DNA of 11,389 nucleotides from NCBI GenBank assembly GCA_022361095.1, contig JAKSBO010000377.1, positions 1 to 11,389 on the forward strand. The letters are read 5' to 3'. The notes under the pieces are model-generated. The model saw only the letters and a program-made list of their open reading frames with translations, was not told where the DNA came from and made no database searches. This DNA is from Desulfobacterales bacterium (GTDB lineage Bacteria; Desulfobacterota; Desulfobacteria; Desulfobacterales; Desulfobacteraceae). Shown here one piece after another: positions 1 through 6,090 of the stretch. Each line of letters starts with the position of its first letter. Position 1 is the first letter of the stretch. The position numbers and the translations under genes were made by a program.

Positions 1-19
1 GCAACGCTTTTATCGATCA

Positions 20-400
20 TCAAGGTTTGCCTTCAGTAAGACGCCTTGCTGTCACGTCGGCGGAATAATACTCACCATCCTGTTTTACCGGCGGTCTTTC
101 ATTTATTGAATAGTCAACTAATGCCTCATTATCTGAGGTTATCACGATTTGAAACCGATACGGTTCAAACCAGCCTGCCCCGGTTGCCGATGCGTCACGA
201 ACGACAAGCCCTTTAGGGAGTGTAAACAGTGTCTCACTATCCCCGAAAAAACCGATTTGCGTATCTTCAGCCAATCTTCCGATACGTCCGTCTGCGATTT
301 TAGCACACCCGTTCAGCGCCTGGTAAAAAAGGATCACAACAAGGCACAGATTCAATAAAATTGATAATGCGAATGTCAGTATTATTATCTTTGATTTCAT
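20..400 (-). CDS. Small membrane-anchored protein of unknown function
   Basis: Complete 126-aa reading frame. Residues about 4-27 form one hydrophobic segment after a short basic start (MKSK), so the protein is probably an N-terminally anchored membrane protein with its hydrophilic remainder outside the cytoplasm. The centre carries LPKGLVVRDASATGAGWFEP followed by YRFQIVITSD and LVDYS. I recall this layout from a family of short hypothetical proteins in Gram-negative bacteria, none with a known function. No catalytic motif is visible. No clear Shine-Dalgarno sequence precedes the ATG; the upstream stretch is A-rich. The gene is followed by the window edge and preceded by the tandem 91-bp repeat, so its promoter may lie in or beyond that repeat. 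I am sure it is coding, not what it does. Confidence 0.75.
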   Translation of the reverse strand: MKSKIIILTFALSILLNLCLVVILFYQALNGCAKIADGRIGRLAEDTQIGFFGDSETLFTLPKGLVVRDASATGAGWFEPYRFQIVITSDNEALVDYSINERPPVKQDGEYYSADVTARRLTEGKP

Positions 401-421
401 TTTGTTTTTTGATTCTTTTTT

Positions 422-603
422 TTATAAGAAAGTCTGGTTATGTTACTCAGATCTTTCAAACTTTGTTGTGGGCTGTGCCTGGCAGCATATATGTCAGCTC
501 AGCCCATGGCTGTTATAAGAAAGTCTGGGTAAGTTACTCAGATCTTTCAAGCTTTGTTGTGGGCTGAGCCTGGCAGCTGATATGTCAGGTCAGCCCGTGG
601 CTG
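422..603. repeat. Two tandem 91-bp repeats with internal hairpins
   Basis: Copy 1 is 422-512 and copy 2 is 513-603, differing at about 8 of 91 positions. A third copy appears to start at 604 but matches only for TTATA. Each unit holds a stem-forming part: in copy 2, GGGCTGAGCCTG pairs with CAGGTCAGCCC with one bulged base. A second, competing stem is CAGCC-3 nt-GGCTG at the end of each unit. No reading frame in the repeat looks like a protein. It fills most of the 401-631 gap between two leftward genes. It could be a mobile palindromic element, a structured RNA or a decayed satellite; the sequence alone does not decide. Confidence 0.85.
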
Positions 604-631
604 TTATACAGAGAATCCCATTCCAATTCGT

Positions 632-1150
632 TTATTTTATTTGAATGCTTTTAAGGCTTTCCCTTAGATCGGATTCATACTGTGGGAATTCTTCTTTTGT
701 GGAATTAAAATTAAAGATTAACATTTGATCCTTGTAACCGGTGAACAACATAATGTTATAAATGTCCGTATCGATTGCATGCGATGTCATCTCCATGTAC
801 ACCCATTTTCTTCCGGTAAGATCAATGATTTTATTCTCATGCCATTTTATACCAGGAATCATTCTTGAAAACATTTTAGTGAATGCCTGCTTCGCTTCAT
901 TAAGCCGCTCCGGCGGGATTTTGTGTGGTTTCAAGTCATAAGCAATTGTGGTCGCACCTGATTCATTACCAATTACATACTTTGGGGCTCTTGATGATGG
1001 ATATTTTCGATCAATCAATTGCTGTGAAAGGGGGGTGAATTCATTAGGGGCATCAAATGTGACCATCCCTTCATTGATGGAAATTTGTTGAGCTTCAGAA
1101 AGCGAGGTAACAAACAGAACGGCTATAAATAGTATTGCTAATTTTTTCAT
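632..1150 (-). CDS. Secreted protein of unknown function, about 172 aa
   Basis: The start is placed at the ATG at 1150 because it opens a textbook signal peptide (MKKLAILFIAVLFVTSLSEA, likely cut after residue 20) and has an AGAGGA ribosome site just upstream. The open frame continues 41 codons further upstream, but that part is Arg-rich and falls in a GC-rich non-coding patch. The mature protein (about 152 aa) has KYVIGNESGATTIAYDL, a central GRKWVYMEM and the C-terminal FNFNSTKEEF followed by LRESLKSIQ. This pattern recalls small exported alpha/beta proteins loosely resembling the PsbP/DcrB fold, but that is a resemblance only. There is no lipobox, so it should be periplasmic or released. 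Neighbours are other small leftward genes with gaps over 200 bp, so it is probably transcribed alone. Confidence 0.8.
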   Translation of the reverse strand: MKKLAILFIAVLFVTSLSEAQQISINEGMVTFDAPNEFTPLSQQLIDRKYPSSRAPKYVIGNESGATTIAYDLKPHKIPPERLNEAKQAFTKMFSRMIPGIKWHENKIIDLTGRKWVYMEMTSHAIDTDIYNIMLFTGYKDQMLIFNFNSTKEEFPQYESDLRESLKSIQIK

Positions 1151-1503
1151 AATAATTCCTCTTAGAACACAGGAACTCAGCCGGCCGGTTGGAAGGGCCG
1201 ACGCGTCCCTTTGGCCATCACGTCTTTGATGCAACCGCTCTTCACAAGACGTTCCCGGTGGGTTGTGCGTCATGTGATTTTATGAATTATTCGGGTTAGA
1301 TAACCAGCCGGGCTTTCAAACCACAAAAGTTCCGGTAAAAAATAAATTTTCATTAACCCGACACCTTCGAAAACGCCGCGCAGTTAAACCCGGTCAGATT
1401 CATTGGCTTATTCGGTGATCATCGTTTTTGCAGGGACAAGATTTTTAATTTAAGAATAGGTATCATGTCCCCGGAATCACACATATATATTGAGCCCAAC
1501 CTC
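1151..1503. other. Gene-free stretch with GC-rich patch and inverted repeats
   Basis: No convincing gene in 353 bp. About 1175-1265 is markedly richer in G+C than its surroundings and holds two inverted repeats: AAGGG/CCCTT (1193-1197 with 1207-1211) and ACGTCTT/AAGACGT (1220-1226 with 1246-1252). Further right, CGGGTTA (1292-1298) is mirrored by TAACCCG (1354-1360), and a hairpin lies at 1433-1471. The promoter of the secreted-protein gene should lie here, but I found no convincing -35/-10 pair. I tested the patch as an integron attC site and did not find the paired core sites in the right order. Confidence 0.5.
1433..1471. repeat. Hairpin, 10-bp arms, possible REP-like element
   Basis: GGGACAAGAT (1433-1442) and ATCATGTCCC (1462-1471) are inverted copies matching at 9 of 10 positions, around a 19-nt AT-rich loop. 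It lies about 30 bp beyond the stop codon of the leftward SUKH gene. No T-run follows on that strand, so it is a poor intrinsic terminator. The arm resembles dispersed GGGACATGAT-type intergenic repeats I recall from deltaproteobacteria; this is memory, not a search. Confidence 0.5.
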
Positions 1504-2010
1504 TTACCCCTTGGTTATCTGATTTATTTCGAACCAATCTTTATATTGATTGCTTTTATCACTTAGCCAAAAAGGATATTCACCTGAATTTTCATATAGG
1601 CTTTCTAACAACTCGGTAAAAGAAAAAGCAATGACGGGTGTATCGCCTATTACACCGAAAGTTTCATGAAAAGCGTCAACTACATATCCATTTGATTTTC
1701 TATCCAAATTAATTGCAAGATAGTCTCCATTTCCGTCATCAGCGATCAAAAAAAGATTACCAAGTTCCGGAATAATCTCCGATTCATCTAAGATGCTTTT
1801 CTCAGCAAGTGCAATTTCATTAGGAGCTAATATTCTCCAGTGATACTCTTTATTTGAAAACAGTTTAACTCCGCCGCAGAGTTCATAAAACAATCTCATA
1901 TCTTCTGGGATTATAACTTTGGATGCCAGTTTCGGTTGCCCTTGGGCTGGAAACACATCACAGCCATCGCTATTTTGTATTTTAATTAGAATTTTTGAGA
2001 TCATATCCAT
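1504..2010 (-). CDS. SUKH (SMI1/KNR4) family protein, solitary
   Basis: 168-aa protein with the SUKH superfamily layout: IPEDMRLFYELCGGVKLF (about residues 34-51, the 'P-x-D-x-R-x-FY...GG' signature), ILAPNEI (about 60-66), LFLIADDGNGDYLAINLD (about 86-103) and GYVVDAFHETFGVI (about 108-121). In bacteria this superfamily mostly provides immunity against nuclease and other toxins of polymorphic toxin systems, by binding the toxin in the cytoplasm. Here no toxin gene is adjacent, so it may be an orphan immunity gene kept against foreign toxins, or have another role. A second ATG lies two codons downstream (2004). Neither start has a clear ribosome site. A perfect 15-bp palindrome sits only 6 bp upstream of the start. 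Confidence 0.8.
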   Translation of the reverse strand: MDMISKILIKIQNSDGCDVFPAQGQPKLASKVIIPEDMRLFYELCGGVKLFSNKEYHWRILAPNEIALAEKSILDESEIIPELGNLFLIADDGNGDYLAINLDRKSNGYVVDAFHETFGVIGDTPVIAFSFTELLESLYENSGEYPFWLSDKSNQYKDWFEINQITKG

Positions 2011-2016
2011 GATTAC

Positions 2017-2031
2017 AGATAACAGTTATCT
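2017..2031. promoter_or_regulatory. 15-bp perfect palindrome next to the SUKH gene start
   Basis: AGATAACAGTTATCT reads as 7-bp perfect arms around one central base. It lies immediately upstream of the SUKH start codon, where a repressor site or a start-blocking hairpin would act. No regulator gene is adjacent, so a binding protein cannot be named. Confidence 0.4.
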
Positions 2032-2073
2032 TAGGCAGAATGAGCCAATATAGTAATAGACGAATTCTGCCTA
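2032..2073. repeat. 10-bp perfect inverted repeat between two leftward genes
   Basis: TAGGCAGAAT (2032-2041) and ATTCTGCCTA (2064-2073) are exact inverted copies around a 22-nt spacer. It abuts the 15-bp palindrome on one side and ends 6 bp from the kinase stop codon on the other. On the leftward transcript it could fold as a hairpin after the kinase gene, but no T-run follows, so it is only a weak terminator candidate. Confidence 0.45.
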
Positions 2074-2079
2074 TTTAAT

Positions 2080-2562
2080 TTACAGCTTATAACCAATCAT
2101 CCGAAGGAAATCTTTGCGTTTTTGGATGTCGTCCTGTGTTTCAACGCCTTTGGAGGAGAAACCGTCCACCACACCGAGGATACCTCTGCCCTGGTCGGTC
2201 TGGGCCATAATCACCTGGGTGGGATTGGCTGTGGCGCAATGGATGCGTACCACTTCGGGAACGGCCTGGATGGTGTTCACGATATTGATGGGGAACATAT
2301 CTTTCATGAAAATAATAAAGGTGTGGCCGGCTGACAGGGCCTGGGCGTTCTTTTTTGCAAGTTCCAGCATATCTTCATCCGTGCCGGAATGGCGGATCAG
2401 GCACTCCCCGGAAGCCTCGCAGAAGGCCAGACCGAATTTGGCGTTAGGTACTGTGCTGATAATTGCCTCATGAATATCTTCGACGGTTTTGATGAAATGG
2501 GAATGACCCAGGATAAAGTTGAGTTCTTCGGGATTTTCTATGGTTACGCTGATTAATTCCAT
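2080..2562 (-). CDS. Adenosine-specific kinase (DUF355, PF04008)
   Basis: 160 aa, the usual full length of this family. Recognised from GLAFCEASGECLIRHSG (about residues 43-59), the central AGHTFIIFMKDMFPINIVN (about 77-95), the strongly conserved RIHCATANPTQVIMAQ (about 106-121), GRGILGVVDG (about 125-134) and the terminal GYKL. The family is described as phosphorylating adenosine, from an archaeal structure and assay; in vivo roles in bacteria are little studied. It should be cytosolic. The start at 2562 is fixed by an ideal AGGAGGT ribosome site and by family length; an open extension up to 2682 runs through a palindromic repeat and is not real. It is a single-gene unit as far as I can see. 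Confidence 0.93.
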   Translation of the reverse strand: MELISVTIENPEELNFILGHSHFIKTVEDIHEAIISTVPNAKFGLAFCEASGECLIRHSGTDEDMLELAKKNAQALSAGHTFIIFMKDMFPINIVNTIQAVPEVVRIHCATANPTQVIMAQTDQGRGILGVVDGFSSKGVETQDDIQKRKDFLRMIGYKL

Positions 2563-2566
2563 TATT

Positions 2567-2573
2567 ACCTCCT
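2567..2573 (-). promoter_or_regulatory. Strong ribosome binding site, adenosine-specific kinase
   Basis: AGGAGGT on the minus strand, ending 4 bases before the ATG at 2562. It decides the kinase start against the longer open frame and predicts strong translation. Confidence 0.85.
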
Positions 2574-2592
2574 GTAAATTGAGTGTTTTTAC

Positions 2593-2637
2593 GCCTGCAG
2601 GCAATGTTATAAATATAGGTATTAGATTTTTATTATA
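2593..2637 (-). promoter_or_regulatory. Candidate leader of the kinase gene: TATAAT box and 10-bp palindrome
   Basis: On the minus strand a perfect TATAAT (2632-2637) overlaps the edge of the large palindromic repeat by one base. No good -35 hexamer is present 16-18 bp upstream, where the repeat arm lies, so the promoter call is weak. Between this box and the ribosome site lies GCCTGCAGGC (2593-2602), a perfect 10-bp palindrome that could be an operator half or simple chance. Confidence 0.3.
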
Positions 2638-2710
2638 CCATGAAGCGCATGAAGGCCATGAAGAATATATACCAAAAATCAATCTTCATGTTCTTCATGC
2701 GCTTCATGGT
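2637..2710. repeat. Long palindromic intergenic repeat made of 9-bp units
   Basis: The left arm 2637-2666 and right arm 2681-2710 are 30 bp each and match at 27 positions when inverted, around a 14-nt loop. Each arm is itself periodic: ACC then three 9-mers beginning ATGAAG. The element would form a very stable hairpin in RNA or a cruciform in DNA. Translated on the plus strand it gives HEAHEGHEE, a spurious peptide I recall from many intergenic annotations in anaerobic bacteria, suggesting a dispersed REP-like family. It sits between the kinase gene and the end of the Hsp70-like operon, where it could act as a bidirectional transcript end. Confidence 0.85.
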
Positions 2711-2795
2711 TTTAATCCGGAAGCAGCTTAACCTTACTACGGACGGCAATGGACGCACCTATAGCCATGAGATATGAAACGGCCCTGTCACGCCT

Positions 2796-4547
2796 TTATT
2801 CCAGTGAAAGAGCCCCCCATGACAGATCAAATGCCTGATCATTCTGCTCCAGGTTCGTGATCATGAGCGAAGGCATAATCCACGCCTGGCCGTCATTGCT
2901 CTGGGCCACCCGGATGACGGGAAAAGCGTTCTGCCGTGCAATGGTTTTTACCGTCAGAAACCGGGTGCTGTTCTCCCCTTCGGGAAACCGGGTAAAGGCC
3001 AGATGGTTGACATTGTTGTGCTCTGCCGATTTCTTGTAATTTTCAAACTCTTCCATGTTGTAGATCCGCCCGGGTAAAACCTCCATCTGGGCCGTGGTCC
3101 GGGTATCCGTGTCCATGGAAATATAATATTTATGGTCATCCACACAAATTTCGTACCCGTCGTACAGGGTATACACATTGCCGAGCAGGGTAATCAGTTT
3201 TTCAAAATGGGAAATTTTCTTGGCATATCGCTCGCCTTCCTGGTTTTTGCCCACATGCCGGTAATCGGCCATGAACAGGCAGTGTTCGGGCAGCAGCAGC
3301 AGTTCATCCTTGTTAAACTCTTTGAGGATATGCTTTTTAATGGCTTTTCTAACCTTTTCCGATTTTGTCGGACGGCCTGAAATCAAAAAGTAGATGCCGG
3401 ACAGATTTTTATCCTGGCGCCATTTATTAAGCAAACCGGCCTGTTTGCCGCACAACAATTCCAGAAACCGCGAAAAATCCCTGCTGATGAACCGGTCATT
3501 GTCCCACCAGGGACCGGTTTCCTCCGGGGAGCGGGTCTGGGCAAAGGCATCGGCAAAATACTCCCCTGCCTTTCTTTCGGAAAAAGACTCCTTCCGGTTC
3601 AGGGCGGTGGTGATGCCAAGGGCCGGGTCCTGGAAGGTATTGGCCAGAAGAACGCTGACATCGGTGGTCAGGCCCCCGATATCAATGTGGCACACCACAA
3701 ACTGAAGATTTTCAGTATTGGGGTCACGCTGGGCGGCCTGGGAAAAAATAAAGTCCACGTCCTGCAGATTGGGCAACCGGTCTTTCTGGCCGGACAGATC
3801 CCAGAAGGGCAACAGCTTTATCAGGTTCAAGAAATAGAGCTCACACGCCCCGCTTTCATCGGCAGAGATATTGACAAAGGTTTTTCTCAAATGCCTCAAA
3901 TCACTGGGGAACAACCATTTCCACTTCCGGTCCGAAGCCAGATTCATGCACACGGAGTAAATATTTTCCCGGTACCCGTTTCTTAAATTTTCAATGAACA
4001 GGTCCGGCACAGTGACCCGGATTTCCGTAATCACCGGAATGGCAGGGCCGTTCCAGGGCCGGTCCTTATTGGGCTCGGTAATGTATCTGAAACTGTGTTC
4101 AAGGATCTTTTTAATGTAAAGCTTAAACTGGGGCACATCGCCCCGGTAGGCGGCAAATTTGGAGGCAAATTCATATTTGGCGCTTTTTACAATCTGGCTT
4201 GAACTGACACGATCTTGACCCATATTGGGCACAAAGGCAAAATCGCGCTCATCACCGGACGGCGGATTAATAAAGGCGGAAGGAAATCCCCCCTGGGCAT
4301 CGGAATCGCCATGGACCACATATTGCCAGGAGTCGGTGATTTTATCACGGCCAAAGCTGCAAGGCCAGCACAGAACACTGGTCCGGTAGGAGCCGAAATC
4401 GATGAAAAGAATATATTCCTCGTGGTTTTGGATGTCCCTTGGGGTGCGGCCGGCAATGGTTTCATAATAAAGTTTGCCGTCATCCTCCAGTTCCAGCTGG
4501 AACTGGTCCACTTCCTTTTTCTTTCGTTTGAACAGATTAAACCACAT
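2796..4547 (-). CDS. Hsp70/actin-fold ATPase without a recognisable substrate-binding domain
   Basis: 583 aa from the ATG at 4547. All actin/Hsp70 nucleotide-binding signatures are present: phosphate-1 FIDFGSYRTS (about residues 48-57), a VTVPDLF strand (178-184) as in Hsp70 'VPA-x-F', the connect-1 motif DESGACEL (230-237), phosphate-2 HIDIGGLTTDVSVL (287-300) and adenosine-site SGRPTKS (390-396). It should therefore bind ATP and switch conformation. The roughly 140 residues after the ATPase core show no Hsp70 peptide-binding domain or helical lid. The N-terminus MWFNLFKRKKKE is aromatic then basic and could touch a membrane surface. It is the last gene of the operon; its start overlaps the P-loop gene by 11 bp, so translation is probably coupled. 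Loosely similar in kind to SrfB-type Hsp70-like proteins but much shorter. The fold is secure; the role is unknown. Confidence 0.88.
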   Translation of the reverse strand: MWFNLFKRKKKEVDQFQLELEDDGKLYYETIAGRTPRDIQNHEEYILFIDFGSYRTSVLCWPCSFGRDKITDSWQYVVHGDSDAQGGFPSAFINPPSGDERDFAFVPNMGQDRVSSSQIVKSAKYEFASKFAAYRGDVPQFKLYIKKILEHSFRYITEPNKDRPWNGPAIPVITEIRVTVPDLFIENLRNGYRENIYSVCMNLASDRKWKWLFPSDLRHLRKTFVNISADESGACELYFLNLIKLLPFWDLSGQKDRLPNLQDVDFIFSQAAQRDPNTENLQFVVCHIDIGGLTTDVSVLLANTFQDPALGITTALNRKESFSERKAGEYFADAFAQTRSPEETGPWWDNDRFISRDFSRFLELLCGKQAGLLNKWRQDKNLSGIYFLISGRPTKSEKVRKAIKKHILKEFNKDELLLLPEHCLFMADYRHVGKNQEGERYAKKISHFEKLITLLGNVYTLYDGYEICVDDHKYYISMDTDTRTTAQMEVLPGRIYNMEEFENYKKSAEHNNVNHLAFTRFPEGENSTRFLTVKTIARQNAFPVIRVAQSNDGQAWIMPSLMITNLEQNDQAFDLSWGALSLE

Positions 4548-6042
4548 CTTGGCCATCCTCTTTAATACGTCTTTCTACAAGGGTGAAATCACCACGCACC
4601 AGCATATTGGGAACGTAAAATTCCGCCATGTTCATGATGATGTGGGGCAGATCCTTTTCCGCTGCACTTAAAAAGCCTTTGTTTTCAGAATCCAGGCGCT
4701 GGTGCAGATTTTTCCACAGGACATCGGCAATGGCCTGGCTTTTTGGGGTATCGGCCAGGAACTGGTCCAGGTACTGGGTGAATATGGCGTTCCAGAAATT
4801 TTTGTGATCCTCAATTACCCCCTCTTCGTTGTATTGGATCTCCCGGTCAAAAAAGTGCCGCAGGCTTTGGTAGGTATCGTTGAGAATGGCTTTGCGCATG
4901 CGCTCTTTGACATCGGCCACTTCATCATAGCTTTCAATCGCATAGATCAGGTCAACGGCCTGGGTATGCACCTTTTCAGCCTTTTTGATCCAGGGCATCA
5001 GGAACATATTGTCAAGGGCGTCTCTGATGTTGGAGGTGGTGCACAGATCGCCGAGCATCTGCCTGGACCAGGCAATGCCCCCGTCCTTTTTGATCTCATC
5101 TTTAATTTCACGCAAATTTTTGTACCGGGACAGATTGCGTATCCAGGTATCCACATGGGGGCCCGGCGAGATAAAGTTCACCGGATATTGGCTGTTGCAC
5201 GGATTGATCAACTGCACAACGGTTTCAAAGGCTTTATAGCTTTTGAAATCGCTTTCAAGGTCCTGCTCCACATTGGTGTTGCCGCAATAACTCGCCACGG
5301 CACTGTCCCCTTGCAAAGACAAAATCAGCGGCAGTTTCTGGTATGCGTGGGTGGTTTCCAATACCGTACGGTATTTTTTAAGAATCGCATCTAAAGGATG
5401 CCCCGGAGGGATGGCGATTTTGTGCTGAAAGCAGGCCACCAGAATCCCGGGATAGCGCTCCAGGCAGTCCAGCATATTGGCCTGGAACTTTTCATGGCGT
5501 TCCTTTTGGAATTCAACGGCATCGGCCCCCTCTTTGATACCCGGGTATTCAATGGCCGGCAATGTCATGGTGGTCTGGTCTTCGGGCACGGCCACCCGGA
5601 TCAGATAATCATCCGGCTCTGCCCCGGAAGAGAGGTCATACAACCGGTTGAACTGCTCCTGGGTTAAACGGTCCCGGATCACATTGCCCGTGGAAATACT
5701 GATCTGGCTGACCACCACCTCGTCGGTCCAGGATACCGGTTCCACAAGACAGGGAACCGCCGTGTTCTCCGAGGTGTTGCGCTGCTTGACCGCAAACAAC
5801 CCGCGAAGCGCGTCATTGTCAAACAGGTCCAGAAGATAGCTGGTTTTAAAGGATTTATCCGTTCCCGTAATGTGGATATAAACGGGCAAATCCGTTTCCG
5901 GTGCCGTTTTCAGGCATCTTTGGCAGCGTTCAATAACCTTTTCCACCCGGTCTACCTGCCGGGCCGGCAGCTCGGCAAGCTGCTGAATAACCGCCTTAAT
6001 GCCGTCCTGGACTTTTAAAAGCCGGTCTGTGTTGTCAAACAT
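4537..6042 (-). CDS. P-loop protein with degenerate GTPase motifs (dynamin-like candidate)
   Basis: 501 aa, no signal peptide or membrane helix, so probably cytosolic. After a helical N-terminal part (1-50), HITGTDKSFKTSYL (57-70) sits where a Walker A loop is expected: it keeps the first glycine (G60) and K66-T67 but has Phe65 in place of the glycine before the lysine. NTAVPCLV (93-100) resembles the switch-I threonine strand of large GTPases. EYPGIKEG (165-172) matches the DxPG switch-II motif with Glu for Asp. LSLQGDS (241-247) stands at the place of the (N/T)KxD base-recognition motif but lacks its key residues. The remaining 250 residues look largely alpha-helical. The gene starts 48 bp after the membrane-protein gene ends and overlaps the ATPase gene. 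The nearest ribosome-site candidate, AAGGAG, is about 14 nt from the ATG. The P-loop assignment is likely; active GTP hydrolysis is doubtful. Confidence 0.75.
   Translation of the reverse strand: MFDNTDRLLKVQDGIKAVIQQLAELPARQVDRVEKVIERCQRCLKTAPETDLPVYIHITGTDKSFKTSYLLDLFDNDALRGLFAVKQRNTSENTAVPCLVEPVSWTDEVVVSQISISTGNVIRDRLTQEQFNRLYDLSSGAEPDDYLIRVAVPEDQTTMTLPAIEYPGIKEGADAVEFQKERHEKFQANMLDCLERYPGILVACFQHKIAIPPGHPLDAILKKYRTVLETTHAYQKLPLILSLQGDSAVASYCGNTNVEQDLESDFKSYKAFETVVQLINPCNSQYPVNFISPGPHVDTWIRNLSRYKNLREIKDEIKKDGGIAWSRQMLGDLCTTSNIRDALDNMFLMPWIKKAEKVHTQAVDLIYAIESYDEVADVKERMRKAILNDTYQSLRHFFDREIQYNEEGVIEDHKNFWNAIFTQYLDQFLADTPKSQAIADVLWKNLHQRLDSENKGFLSAAEKDLPHIIMNMAEFYVPNMLVRGDFTLVERRIKEDGQDVV
4557..4563 (-). 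promoter_or_regulatory. Ribosome binding site deciding the ATPase start
   Basis: AAAGAGG on the minus strand touches the upstream ATG at 4556 with no spacer, but stands 9 bases before the ATG at 4547. This favours 4547, which removes three residues (MAK) from the longest reading. It lies inside the end of the preceding gene. Confidence 0.6.
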
Positions 6043-6090
6043 ATGATTAAATAAAACTCCTTGATGCTGATGTCTTCAAAACAATGGTTC

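Noticed and set aside
361..567. Plus-strand 68-aa frame with a hydrophobic start
   Set aside because: It overlaps the start of the 126-aa gene and runs through the tandem DNA repeat; no ribosome site or family resemblance.
422..603. CRISPR-like array
   Set aside because: Only two units, directly adjacent with no spacers, 91 bp each and imperfect; no cas genes.
1151..1273. N-terminal extension of the secreted protein to an upstream ATG
   Set aside because: The added 41 residues are Arg-rich, lie in a GC-rich patch with inverted repeats, and would bury a clear signal peptide that has its own ribosome site.
1160..1300. Possible integron attC site (GTTAGAT at about 1295-1301)
   Set aside because: One core-like heptamer is present but no matching RYYYAAC partner upstream in the correct order; the only paired sequence (CGGGTTA/TAACCCG) has the reverse arrangement.
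2563..2682. N-terminal extension of the adenosine-specific kinase
   Set aside because: It runs into the palindromic repeat and exceeds the family length; the ATG at 2562 has a near-ideal AGGAGGT.
2519..2731. Plus-strand 70-aa frame containing HEAHEGHEE
   Set aside because: It is a translation of the palindromic repeat and of the antisense of the kinase gene, with no ribosome site.
4702..5394. Long plus-strand frame of 230 aa
   Set aside because: It is the antisense of the P-loop protein gene, without a ribosome site or recognisable motif; the minus-strand protein has clear motifs.
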